From NCBI GenBank assembly GCA_047921215.1, contig JBLRWO010000012.1, positions 1 through 64,000 on the forward strand: DNA of 64,000 bases. The letters are read 5' to 3'. This document shows positions 1 to 7,614 of this stretch, piece by piece. A program made the translations under genes and the position numbers. Every line of letters starts with the position of its first letter. Positions within the stretch are counted from its first letter, which is position 1. The notes beneath the pieces are model-generated. The model had not been told where the DNA came from. It ran no database searches and saw nothing but the letters and a program-made list of their open reading frames with translations. Source of the stretch: RECM01 sp047921215. GTDB lineage: Bacteria; Bacteroidota; Rhodothermia; Balneolales; Cyclonatronaceae.

Positions 1-75
1 TTTGAATGGGGTTCTGAAAGGCAGGCTGTATTGATAGAGTTCTATATTCAAGGAGTCGGATTTAGTCAAGAATAA
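1..75 (+). CDS. Possible 3' end of an unidentified gene
   Basis: Frame 1 on the plus strand is open from the first base to a TAA at 73-75, giving 24 residues ending in GVGFSQE. It would converge on menA and overlap its stop by 14 bases. Twenty-four open codons are weak evidence, and no family can be recognised. The alternative is plain intergenic DNA. Confidence 0.25.
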   Translation, partial: FEWGSERQAVLIEFYIQGVGFSQE

Positions 76-946
76 TACCCGCAGCAAACAGGATACTAAA
101 CAATAAAAGATGAGCGGCGGTTTGTCCCAGCATGTTATTGAGATCGTGTTTGTTAGAATTTGTCCAGATTCTGTAAACAAGAACAGCAGCCAGAGGCAAC
201 ATCATCATTGGTAATAACACAATGTTGCTGTACCCTTCCTGGAATCTAAAGTGAGGTGGTATGGAATATGCGAGCATCATAAGGATAAGGTATTCAAATT
301 TCAGAAACCGGTCACCAAATTTCACTCCCAACGTGTTTTTTCCAACTTTACGGTCAGACTCACTATCACGCAGATTGTTGACTACCAGAATACTTGTTGT
401 AAGCGCACCAGCGGCTATCGATGCCCAGAATGCATCTGTGCTGAGTTCAAGTGTGTTGATGTAATAGGTTCCAATGACTGCGACAAAACCGAAAAATATG
501 AACACGAAGATATCACCGAGACCATTATAGGCCAAAGGATAGGGGCCGCCGGTGTAAGCTATTCCAAAAAGAATGGAAAACACCCCGATTACGAGAATAA
601 TCCAGCCGGCAGTATAAACAAGATATAAACCCGTTACAAAAGCAAGAGCCATGGTAAGCCAGGTTGCGTTACGCATTATTTCCGGTGAAATTGAACCAGA
701 TGCCGATGCACGTGCAAAGCCAATTCGGTCGCTGGTATCAGCACCTTTTTTGAAGTCATAGTAATCATTGGCAAAATTTGTGCCTATCTGTATCAACAGG
801 GCACAGACTACTGCAATAAGGGTGATGGCGGTATTCAACTGATTGTCTGCATATGCAATTGAGGCTCCGATCAGAACGGGTGCAAATGCAGCAGGCAGGG
901 TTCTTAAACGTGCCGCTTCAATCCAGGCTTTTGTGGTACTATTCAT
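62..946 (-). CDS. menA: 1,4-dihydroxy-2-naphthoate polyprenyltransferase
   Basis: UbiA-family integral membrane prenyltransferase that joins a polyprenyl diphosphate to 1,4-dihydroxy-2-naphthoate, giving demethylmenaquinone. Read from the ATG at 944-946 it has 294 residues, the usual MenA size. The frame stays open to 1111, but the extra 55 residues are cysteine-rich and unlike the family, so the internal start is chosen. The first Asp-rich motif is NDYYDFKKGAD (residues 60-70) and the second is NNLRDSESD (190-198). These bind the Mg-diphosphate of the prenyl donor in this family. Several hydrophobic helices surround them. The other men genes of this window (menF, D, H, B) lie 20 kb away on the same strand, so menA is not in their operon here. 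Family certain; choice of MenA over other UbiA members rests on length and motif style. Confidence 0.9.
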   Translation of the reverse strand: MNSTTKAWIEAARLRTLPAAFAPVLIGASIAYADNQLNTAITLIAVVCALLIQIGTNFANDYYDFKKGADTSDRIGFARASASGSISPEIMRNATWLTMALAFVTGLYLVYTAGWIILVIGVFSILFGIAYTGGPYPLAYNGLGDIFVFIFFGFVAVIGTYYINTLELSTDAFWASIAAGALTTSILVVNNLRDSESDRKVGKNTLGVKFGDRFLKFEYLILMMLAYSIPPHFRFQEGYSNIVLLPMMMLPLAAVLVYRIWTNSNKHDLNNMLGQTAAHLLLFSILFAAGIILD

Positions 947-1221
947 GAAAATAAAATCGGTTCTGTAACAGCAGCAGAAGTTAGTGAAAATTGCATCAAT
1001 GCCGGAATGGTGTTTTGAAATGAATATCCGGAAAATCTTCCTGATGTTGATCGTTTCTGGTTCATCATGAATTATTGCAGACGACACCAGAATGGTATGA
1101 GGGGTATTCAATTTATCAGGTTGTTATATCATTGAAATGACAAGCGATAGAATTCATGGAAAAATCCCCGGAAGGCAGTATGATAAATACCGGAAAGTAC
1201 TTAATGACTGAAAAGTTTATG

Positions 1222-1231
1222 AAAGCGCTTT
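1222..1231. promoter_or_regulatory. Palindromic operator-like site AAAGCGCTTT, copy 1
   Basis: Perfect 10-bp palindrome in the context ATGAAAGCGCTTTTTCGGG. It lies in the 445-base divergent gap between menA (start 946) and glnN (start 1392), 170 bases ahead of glnN. The central CG flanked by AAAG/CTTT resembles operators of LacI-family regulators. The same core with nearly the same flanks recurs at 5779 and 26296, both intergenic. No cognate regulator gene is present in the window. The rest of the gap is AT-rich (1245-1340), fits a promoter for glnN, and shows no further gene. Confidence 0.5.
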
Positions 1232-1391
1232 TTCGGGCACAATTACTAAATATGTTAACATTTTGTGAATTATTTATATGAAATAGTTAGTTAAAATTGA
1301 AAAATAAACTAAATAAATATGGTATTTACTTGAAAAAGCATTATAATTGTGGTCAGATTTTGCAACCAGAAACAAATACAATAATCAGATC

Positions 1392-3581
1392 ATGAGTAAA
1401 TCATTCAGACGTTTTGACACCCTTGCAGCAGTCAAGGACAGCAGTTTTGCAACCAACGGCAAAGCGGCAGCTATTCCGGCGGATGTAAGCAAGATTTTCG
1501 GTGAGAATGCACTGCATTTAGATGAATTGAAAGCCCGGCTTCCGAAAGCCATCTGGAAGGAGCTCAAGAAAACGATCACCGATAACGCACCTCTGAATGA
1601 GGACGTGGCTGATTCGGTAGCTGTTGTGATGAAAGATTGGGCTGTTGAACGTGGGGCTACCCATTATACGCACTGGTTTCAGCCGCTTACCGGGCAAACT
1701 GCCGAAAAGCACGACAGTTTCATTACTCCGAACCAGGGTGGCGGGGCAGTAGCTCAATTTTCCGGGAAGGAACTCATACAGGGTGAACCTGATGCATCAA
1801 GTTTTCCGAGCGGAGGACTGAGGCCGACCTTTGAGGCAAGAGGGTATACCATCTGGGATCCGACCTCTCCGGCATTCATAGTAGAAAACGACAACGGAGC
1901 GGTGCTGTGTATTCCAACAGCTTTTGCATCGTGGACAGGTGAGGCTCTTGACAATAAAACACCATTGCTCAGATCTGTAGAAGCGGTCAGCAAGCAGGGT
2001 GTTAGGGCGCTCAAAATGTTTGGATATGATAATGTGAAGCGGGTGGTTTCAACCACTGGTTTTGAGCAGGAATATTTCCTGATTGACCAGGAATTTTATT
2101 ACCGCAGGCCAGACCTGGTAGTTAGTAACAGGACGCTGGTAGGGGCAAAGCCACCCAAAGGACAGGATCTTGAAGATCACTATTTCGGGTCTATTCCAGA
2201 CCGTATTCTGGCCTATATGATGGAAGCAGAAAAAGAACTGTACCGCCTGGGAGTTCCGGTTAAAACACGTCATAATGAGGTTGCACCCAGTCAGTTTGAG
2301 ATTGCACCCATTTTTGAGACCTGCAATATTGCTGCTGATCACCAGCAGATTACCATGATCACTCTCAAAAGAATTGCGAGAAAATATGGTCTTGTTTGTC
2401 TGCTCCATGAAAAGCCATTTGCCGGTGTAAACGGAAGTGGGAAGCACACCAACTGGTCGCTCGCAACAAACAGCGGAATGAACCTGCTGGAACCCGGCGA
2501 CGATCCACACTCGAATATGGTCTTTCTGTTTTTCTGCACGGCTGTAATCAAAGCCGTTTATAAGCATCAGGATCTGCTTCGCGTCTCAATTGCAAGCGCT
2601 GGGAATGATCACCGTTTGGGTGCAAATGAAGCGCCCCCGGCCATCATATCCATTTTTCTCGGTGAGCAGCTTGAAGACATCTACAAGCAGATTCAGAACG
2701 GCGGTGCCAAAAGTTCCAAAAAGGGCGGGCTGCTCGGACTTGGATCACCAGTTCTTCCCCGTCTTCCGTTACATGCCGGAGACCGCAACCGTACCTCACC
2801 ATTTGCGTTCACCGGTAATAAATTCGAGTTCCGGGCTGTAGGCTCAGCTCAATCTGTTTCATTCCCGGTTACGGTATTGAATACGATCATGGCAGAAGCA
2901 CTCGAAGAGATGACCAATGAGCTCGAGAAAGCCCTTAAATCGGGTCAGGATATTGAATCTGCACTTGCCGGAATTCTTAAATCCACCATGAAAGTAATTG
3001 ATAAGGTTGTGTTTAATGGTGACGGTTATTCCGATGAATGGCAAAAAGAGGCAAAGAAAAGAGGACTGCTCAATCTGCGTTCAACGATGGATGCTCTCCC
3101 CATGTTGAATTCAGAAAAAAATGCAGCTCTTTTCGAGAACTACTCCGTTCTGTCAAAACGTGAACTCGATGCGCGTCTTGAAATTCTGTACGATATCTAC
3201 TTCAAGACAATCAATATTGAGGGTGAAACAACAGAAAATCTTGCTCAAACGATGATCATTCCTTCGGCTGTTCGATACATGAACGAGCTTGCCGCAACTG
3301 TTGAGCGCGGCAAAAGCATCGGACTTAACGTAGACGGATCTCATATTGTAATTAAAAAAGTGAATGATGCACTGAACAGGCTGGTAAAATCTCTTGAAAA
3401 ACTCATTGCCGCCAACCTGGAACTTGGAGGTGATCAGATTGAAGAGAAAGCACTTCACATGCACAATAATGTGATTCCGGCCATGAATGAGGTTCGAAGT
3501 ATTGCCGATGAGCTCGAAAAGCTTATTGCAGACGATTTCTGGCCACTGCCAACCTATCGTGACATGCTTTTTGTGAAATAA
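1392..3581 (+). CDS. glnN: Glutamine synthetase type III
   Basis: Cytoplasmic ligase that makes glutamine from glutamate, ammonia and ATP. At 729 residues from the ATG at 1392 it matches GSIII, which is much longer than the GSI and GSII types and common in Bacteroidota. An upstream TTG at 1347 would add 15 residues, but MSKSFRRFDTL is a typical GSIII start. Visible active-site blocks are RHNEVAPSQFEIAP (about residue 295), involved in glutamate and metal binding, and the nucleotide/glutamate loop GVNGSGKHTNWSL (about 345). The gene stands alone: menA diverges upstream, and a rho-independent terminator follows 25 bases after the stop. The palindrome at 1222 in its leader may place it under a LacI-type regulator. 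No truncation or odd composition was seen. Confidence 0.95.
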   Translation: MSKSFRRFDTLAAVKDSSFATNGKAAAIPADVSKIFGENALHLDELKARLPKAIWKELKKTITDNAPLNEDVADSVAVVMKDWAVERGATHYTHWFQPLTGQTAEKHDSFITPNQGGGAVAQFSGKELIQGEPDASSFPSGGLRPTFEARGYTIWDPTSPAFIVENDNGAVLCIPTAFASWTGEALDNKTPLLRSVEAVSKQGVRALKMFGYDNVKRVVSTTGFEQEYFLIDQEFYYRRPDLVVSNRTLVGAKPPKGQDLEDHYFGSIPDRILAYMMEAEKELYRLGVPVKTRHNEVAPSQFEIAPIFETCNIAADHQQITMITLKRIARKYGLVCLLHEKPFAGVNGSGKHTNWSLATNSGMNLLEPGDDPHSNMVFLFFCTAVIKAVYKHQDLLRVSIASAGNDHRLGANEAPPAIISIFLGEQLEDIYKQIQNGGAKSSKKGGLLGLGSPVLPRLPLHAGDRNRTSPFAFTGNKFEFRAVGSAQSVSFPVTVLNTIMAEALEEMTNELEKALKSGQDIESALAGILKSTMKVIDKVVFNGDGYSDEWQKEAKKRGLLNLRSTMDALPMLNSEKNAALFENYSVLSKRELDARLEILYDIYFKTINIEGETTENLAQTMIIPSAVRYMNELAATVERGKSIGLNVDGSHIVIKKVNDALNRLVKSLEKLIAANLELGGDQIEEKALHMHNNVIPAMNEVRSIADELEKLIADDFWPLPTYRDMLFVK

Positions 3582-3605
3582 ATTGTTAAGTCAAAACATG
3601 ATCAG

Positions 3606-3645
3606 AAAAACAGCCAGGTGCAGATCGCATCGGGCTGTTTTTTTT
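3606..3645 (+). terminator. Rho-independent terminator of glnN
   Basis: Inverted repeat AAAAACAGCC (3606-3615) and GGCTGTTTTT (3633-3642) with a 17-base loop, running into a T tract. It starts 25 bases after the glnN stop. Because the A and T runs are symmetric, it could also serve the convergent small gene that ends at 3664. Confidence 0.85.
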
Positions 3646-3663
3646 ACCGGGATCCTTGATCAG

Positions 3664-3966
3664 TTAGCATATATTTCCATCATCATCCAGAAAGCAGTAA
3701 TCTCCTGTAAAGCGGTTCCACTTTTTTATATCTGCTTCCAGCTGATTTATGAACGCATCAATTTTTTCCGGGTCGGAGATGATTTTACCGTTTTCGCGGA
3801 TTGCCGGTAAACGGGTGGATTTTCCATTTTCAGGAAATATACCGCCGGAGTCAAGTTCACTCAGGCGGTCAACCACAGTTCTTTTATAGGCCGCTGACAT
3901 TGATTTCAGACGTTCTTCAAGTATATCAGCACCCCGGGATTTAGAATATCGTAATAACTCAATCAT
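3664..3966 (-). CDS. Small hypothetical cytoplasmic protein
   Basis: 100 residues starting MIELLRYSKSRGADILEE. No family is recognised. It has no signal peptide or membrane segment. It is mostly polar and helical-looking, with a helix-rich middle (residues 14-37) and an acidic tail DDDGNIC ending in cysteine. It has an ATG start, converges on glnN, and has the bidirectional-looking terminator just beyond its end. The protein-like composition and the lack of any competing frame support a real gene, but there is no motif to prove it. Confidence 0.5.
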   Translation of the reverse strand: MIELLRYSKSRGADILEERLKSMSAAYKRTVVDRLSELDSGGIFPENGKSTRLPAIRENGKIISDPEKIDAFINQLEADIKKWNRFTGDYCFLDDDGNIC

Positions 3967-4185
3967 GGCTTCAGGTCTTGAGTACGTTTAATCTATGCAA
4001 CATAGCTTTCCATATCCATACATTCAATATTCGGACAATATCGAAACGAATTCAGAAATGGAAATAGTGGTTGTTTCCGGTCTCAGCTGATTTGTAATCT
4101 CCATAAAATGAAAACGATTATAACGGTTAAATAACGTTAACTTGGGGACCTTATTTACTCGATATTTAATATTCTACTCTTTTTT

Positions 4186-5559
4186 ATGAAGATTTCGCGG
4201 TTTCGGCTATTGTTGCCATTAATGATCCTGGTTATTACAGCCCCTTCCCATTCACAAACGCTGCAACAGAAAATAGGCCAGATGTTAATGGTCGGGATGC
4301 CAAACAGTGGTGCTGCAAAGGATACACTGATTAACGATATAAAAGACCGCAATCTGGGCGGTGTAATCCTTTTTGCATACAACCTCGATAATCCCGTCCA
4401 AATTCGCAACCTGACCAGCGAACTGCAAAATCATGCCAATTCAAGTCTCTTTATCTCGGTTGATCAGGAGGGTGGCATCGTGGCCCGGCTCGATGAACAG
4501 AATGGCTACGCCGCAACCTATACAGCCTTTGAACTCGGGTATGAATTCGACGCAGAAGACTCAACACGCGCCATGGCCCGTATGATGGCGCAATGGTTAC
4601 TTCACGCAGGATTTAATATGAATCTGGCTCCGGTCGTTGATGTAAATATAAATCCAAACAGTCCGGCAATAGGCCGTCTTGACCGAAGCTTTTCTGACGA
4701 TGAATACCGGGTGTATGAACATGCTTCCTGGTTTATTGAAGAGTTCAACCGCAAGCGAATAGCTACTGCCCTGAAACACTATCCCGGCCATGGTAGTGCC
4801 GTAACGGATTCTCACTTTGGTTTTACAGATATCACCAACACATGGCAACATCGCGAGCTGGATGTGTACCGATGGCTAATCCAGGATGGATACAGTGATC
4901 CGATTATGACCGGTCACCTGTTCAAACGTGATTGGGATACCACCTATCCGGCCTCTTTATCCCATTATGCAGTCACTACTGTGCTCAGAGACAGTCTTGA
5001 TTTTAAAGGTGTTGTCATAACTGATGAACTCTTCATGCGGGCGTTACGTGATAATTATGGATTTGATGAAACCATTGTTGCCACTATAAATGCCGGTACC
5101 GACATACTGCTTTTTAATACCAATATTTATAATGAGATGTCGCTTGCCAGATATGTCATATCGCTTGTATCGACAAAAGTTGCCAGCGGCATAATTGCGG
5201 AATCTACTATAGACGATGCCTACAACCGTATCATGGCACTAAAAGATAACAGGGTATTTGCATCAGCTCCCGTCGATGACAAGTCGTTCCTTAAACCCGG
5301 AAATATTGAGATTACAAACTACCCAAACCCGTTTAACCCGGTTACAACCGTAACGGTTTCAATATGGAGTTCTGATGAGGTTAATATCATGATTACCAAT
5401 TCATTAGGGCAGGTAGTTCAAAAAATTCACAATGGTTATCTGCAGGCCGGAATGCATTCATACAGATTTAATGCCGGATCACTTGCCTCCGGTGTTTACT
5501 TTCTTCATGTTCGGAGCGGGGCTGAATTCAGGACCCACCCAATGCTGTTTGTTAAATAA
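4186..5559 (+). CDS. Secreted GH3 (NagZ-like) glycosidase with T9SS sorting domain
   Basis: Glycoside hydrolase family 3 enzyme, 457 residues. A signal peptide (residues 1-23, cleavage after PSHS) precedes the (beta/alpha)8 GH3 domain (about 25-350). NagZ-type signatures are the motif KHYPGHG at 197-203, followed by D208 and H210 of the DSH dyad used as acid/base, and the nucleophile D280 in VVITDELFM. This pattern is that of beta-N-acetylhexosaminidases rather than the larger beta-glucosidases. The last ~80 residues start with NYPNPFNPVTTVTV and end with GVYFLHVRSG. This is a type A T9SS C-terminal sorting domain, so the enzyme should leave through SprA (encoded at 32-39 kb) and sit on the surface or be released. 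Substrate is unknown; aminosugar chains are the first guess. The 219-base upstream gap holds a repeated TAACG(G)TTAA element near 4118-4141 and no gene. Confidence 0.88.
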   Translation: MKISRFRLLLPLMILVITAPSHSQTLQQKIGQMLMVGMPNSGAAKDTLINDIKDRNLGGVILFAYNLDNPVQIRNLTSELQNHANSSLFISVDQEGGIVARLDEQNGYAATYTAFELGYEFDAEDSTRAMARMMAQWLLHAGFNMNLAPVVDVNINPNSPAIGRLDRSFSDDEYRVYEHASWFIEEFNRKRIATALKHYPGHGSAVTDSHFGFTDITNTWQHRELDVYRWLIQDGYSDPIMTGHLFKRDWDTTYPASLSHYAVTTVLRDSLDFKGVVITDELFMRALRDNYGFDETIVATINAGTDILLFNTNIYNEMSLARYVISLVSTKVASGIIAESTIDDAYNRIMALKDNRVFASAPVDDKSFLKPGNIEITNYPNPFNPVTTVTVSIWSSDEVNIMITNSLGQVVQKIHNGYLQAGMHSYRFNAGSLASGVYFLHVRSGAEFRTHPMLFVK

Positions 5560-5778
5560 GGAAATTTTCCGGCAGATCTTGCTGCATATACCTGCTGCCC
5601 GCGTAGTACAACTGATCAGGGGTTTCAGTGATTATCCGGTTTTGGGAGTAACAATGGAGTAATCTTTAATATCATTTCAAACCCGTATATTGTTAACAGT
5701 ACCTGTCGTAAGCTATTGTTAAAAAGTTATTAAACCTGAGTTGTTCTGTATGTGATGTAGTATTGACGTAGTATGCTG

Positions 5779-5788
5779 AAAGCGCTTT
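5779..5788. promoter_or_regulatory. Palindromic operator-like site AAAGCGCTTT, copy 2
   Basis: Context GCTGAAAGCGCTTTTTTGAGG, 250 bases before the first gene of the GH144/SusCD locus. It shares TGAAAGCGCTTTTT with the copies at 1222 and 26296. Carbohydrate genes are a common target of LacI-family repressors, which supports a regulatory reading, but no binding protein is identified here. Confidence 0.55.
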
Positions 5789-6005
5789 TTTGAGGCTGTA
5801 GTAATTGTATTGAGTTTAAAAAACTTGATTTATCTGTAATGGGAACTCATATTATACAATGTTGATCACTTAAAATTAAACACATCAAGGTTGCATAGTT
5901 CCATGTGGGACACACCAAATCCGGTACTATTTTAAAAGTCTGTAGCAATTACATCAACTACAATCCGGAATTACAGAGTAAGCAATCCTTCTTTTCCGGG
6001 ATTGT

Positions 6006-6031
6006 ATCATTGTGATGAATCATTGTGATGA
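6006..6031. repeat. Tandem duplication of a 13-base unit before the first GH144 gene
   Basis: The unit ATCATTGTGATGA occurs twice in direct succession (6006-6018 and 6019-6031), ending six bases before the start codon at 6038. It overlaps where a ribosome would bind and contains two copies of TGATGA. It could be a recent slippage duplication or a translational control element. Confidence 0.8.
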
Positions 6032-6037
6032 CCAGAA

Positions 6038-7606
6038 ATGATGAGCAAACGGTTACATACATATTGTTGTTGGTTAACAGTCACCAGTATATCTGATAGG
6101 GTAACCGTTCCCTTAAACAGGGTAGCGATTTTAGGTGTTCTTCTGGCATTTTTTACAGCATCCTGCAATCGTTCCGGACAATTTCCGGATCATGAAATCA
6201 CGCCATCAGTCAAGATTGATACCCATACACCTTCAGATGCGGTTCAGAATCATTACATAGATCAGATATCTGACTCAGTTATGACCTATGAAGAGGAATT
6301 GTTCTACGGAGTTCCACATTCCTTCATTAACGATTTAAAATACAGGACATTCACTTATTTCTGGGAAACTGCCGACACCAGTACCTGGCAAACGAATGAC
6401 CGGTATCCGACCAGATCATTTTCAAGTATTGCTGCAACCGGTTTCGCAATTCCTGTTTACATAACGGGTATTCACAACGGATTCATAACCCGAAAACAGG
6501 GTTCTGACCGTGTTTTGAATGTGTTGGAGTGGCTCTGGCAGTCGCCACAGGGTGATGACCGTTCGGGTACATCCGGTTATCGCGGGTTCTATTATCACTT
6601 TCTGAATTATGGCACCGGTACCCGCTACAAACAAGTCGAACTATCCACTATTGATACGGCTCTGCTAATGGCCGGAATCCTTACAGCCCAGAGCTATTTT
6701 GATGCCGATTCGCCGGTAGAGAACAAAATCAGAGATCTTGCCGACAACCTTTACAGGCGTGTTGACTGGGTTTGGGCTATGAACGATAACCCGACTATTT
6801 CAATGGGATGGTATCCTGAATCCGGGTTTATTTCATCTCAGTGGAAAGGCTATGATGAGTCAATGATCCTTCTGATACTGGCTTTGGGCTCTCCGGATAA
6901 TCCGGTTCCCGGTGAAGCCTGGCAAACCTGGACATCAACCAACACATGGGCAGATTTCTATGGATTTGAACATGTTAATTTTGGTCCTCTGTTTGGTCAT
7001 CAGTACTCACACATGTTCATTGATTTTCGTGGAATCCGGGATGACTACATGCGTGAAAAGGGCATCGATTATTTTGAAAATTCAAGGCGGGCCACTTTAG
7101 CCAACCGTGCCTATTGTATTGATAATCCCAAAGGGTTTTCAGGATATGGGGAAAATATATGGGGCCTTACAGCGTGCGACGGACCGGCAAATGAAACCAG
7201 GAATATAAACGGGAATACTGTTCAGTTCAGAACCTATTCCGCACGTGGTGCTTCCATTAATTATATTGAGGATGACGGAACTATATCGCCCACGGCAGCC
7301 GGTGGGTCCACTCCATTTGCTCCGGAAGAAACACTTGCCGCCCTGTATGAAATGAAAAAACGATTTGGAGGTCAACTTTATACCAGATATGGCTTTCTGG
7401 ATTCTTTTAATCTGACATATGAGGAGTCCGGTTGGTTTAATTCTGACTATATTGCAATTGATCAGGGACCTATTCTGATTCAGCTGGAAAATCTGCAATC
7501 AGGTCTGATCTGGGGTATTCTCAGGAAAAATCAATATATCAGGTCGGGGTTAAAAAAAGCAGGATTCGAGGGAGGGTGGCTTGATGAAACTGACCAAACA
7601 CACTAA
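6038..7606 (+). CDS. GH144 family beta-1,2-glucanase-like lipoprotein (first copy)
   Basis: 522 residues. The catalytic part (about 95-515) belongs to the glucoamylase-like family PF10091, which CAZy places as GH144, the family of bacterial endo-beta-1,2-glucanases and sophorose-releasing exo-enzymes. Family-typical stretches are YRTFTYFWETAD, SSIAATGFAIPVYITG, KGYDESMILLILALG, the WGLTACDGP loop and YIAIDQGPILI near the end. The acidic residue in KGYDESM sits in the conserved alpha/alpha-barrel helix that carries a proposed catalytic acid. A hydrophobic segment with lipobox FFTASC puts the lipidated cysteine at 43. The 27 residues before it are long for a signal, and a later start is possible but no in-frame ATG offers one. 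It is followed by SusC after 8 bases and leads the operon. Endo or exo action cannot be told from sequence. Confidence 0.85.
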   Translation: MMSKRLHTYCCWLTVTSISDRVTVPLNRVAILGVLLAFFTASCNRSGQFPDHEITPSVKIDTHTPSDAVQNHYIDQISDSVMTYEEELFYGVPHSFINDLKYRTFTYFWETADTSTWQTNDRYPTRSFSSIAATGFAIPVYITGIHNGFITRKQGSDRVLNVLEWLWQSPQGDDRSGTSGYRGFYYHFLNYGTGTRYKQVELSTIDTALLMAGILTAQSYFDADSPVENKIRDLADNLYRRVDWVWAMNDNPTISMGWYPESGFISSQWKGYDESMILLILALGSPDNPVPGEAWQTWTSTNTWADFYGFEHVNFGPLFGHQYSHMFIDFRGIRDDYMREKGIDYFENSRRATLANRAYCIDNPKGFSGYGENIWGLTACDGPANETRNINGNTVQFRTYSARGASINYIEDDGTISPTAAGGSTPFAPEETLAALYEMKKRFGGQLYTRYGFLDSFNLTYEESGWFNSDYIAIDQGPILIQLENLQSGLIWGILRKNQYIRSGLKKAGFEGGWLDETDQTH

Positions 7607-7614
7607 TACGGATA

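Larger units (their letters stand above)
5560..6037. other. 478-base intergenic leader of the glucan locus
   Basis: No convincing gene in either strand. It holds an AAAGCGCTTT palindrome at 5779-5788 and an exact tandem 13-base duplication at 6006-6031, both listed separately. The length and AT-richness fit a regulated promoter region for the gene cluster that starts at 6038. Confidence 0.55.

Noticed and set aside
947..1111. N-terminal extension of menA up to 1111
   Set aside because: Extra 55 residues include a Cys run and do not fit UbiA proteins; the ATG at 946 gives a standard MenA start.
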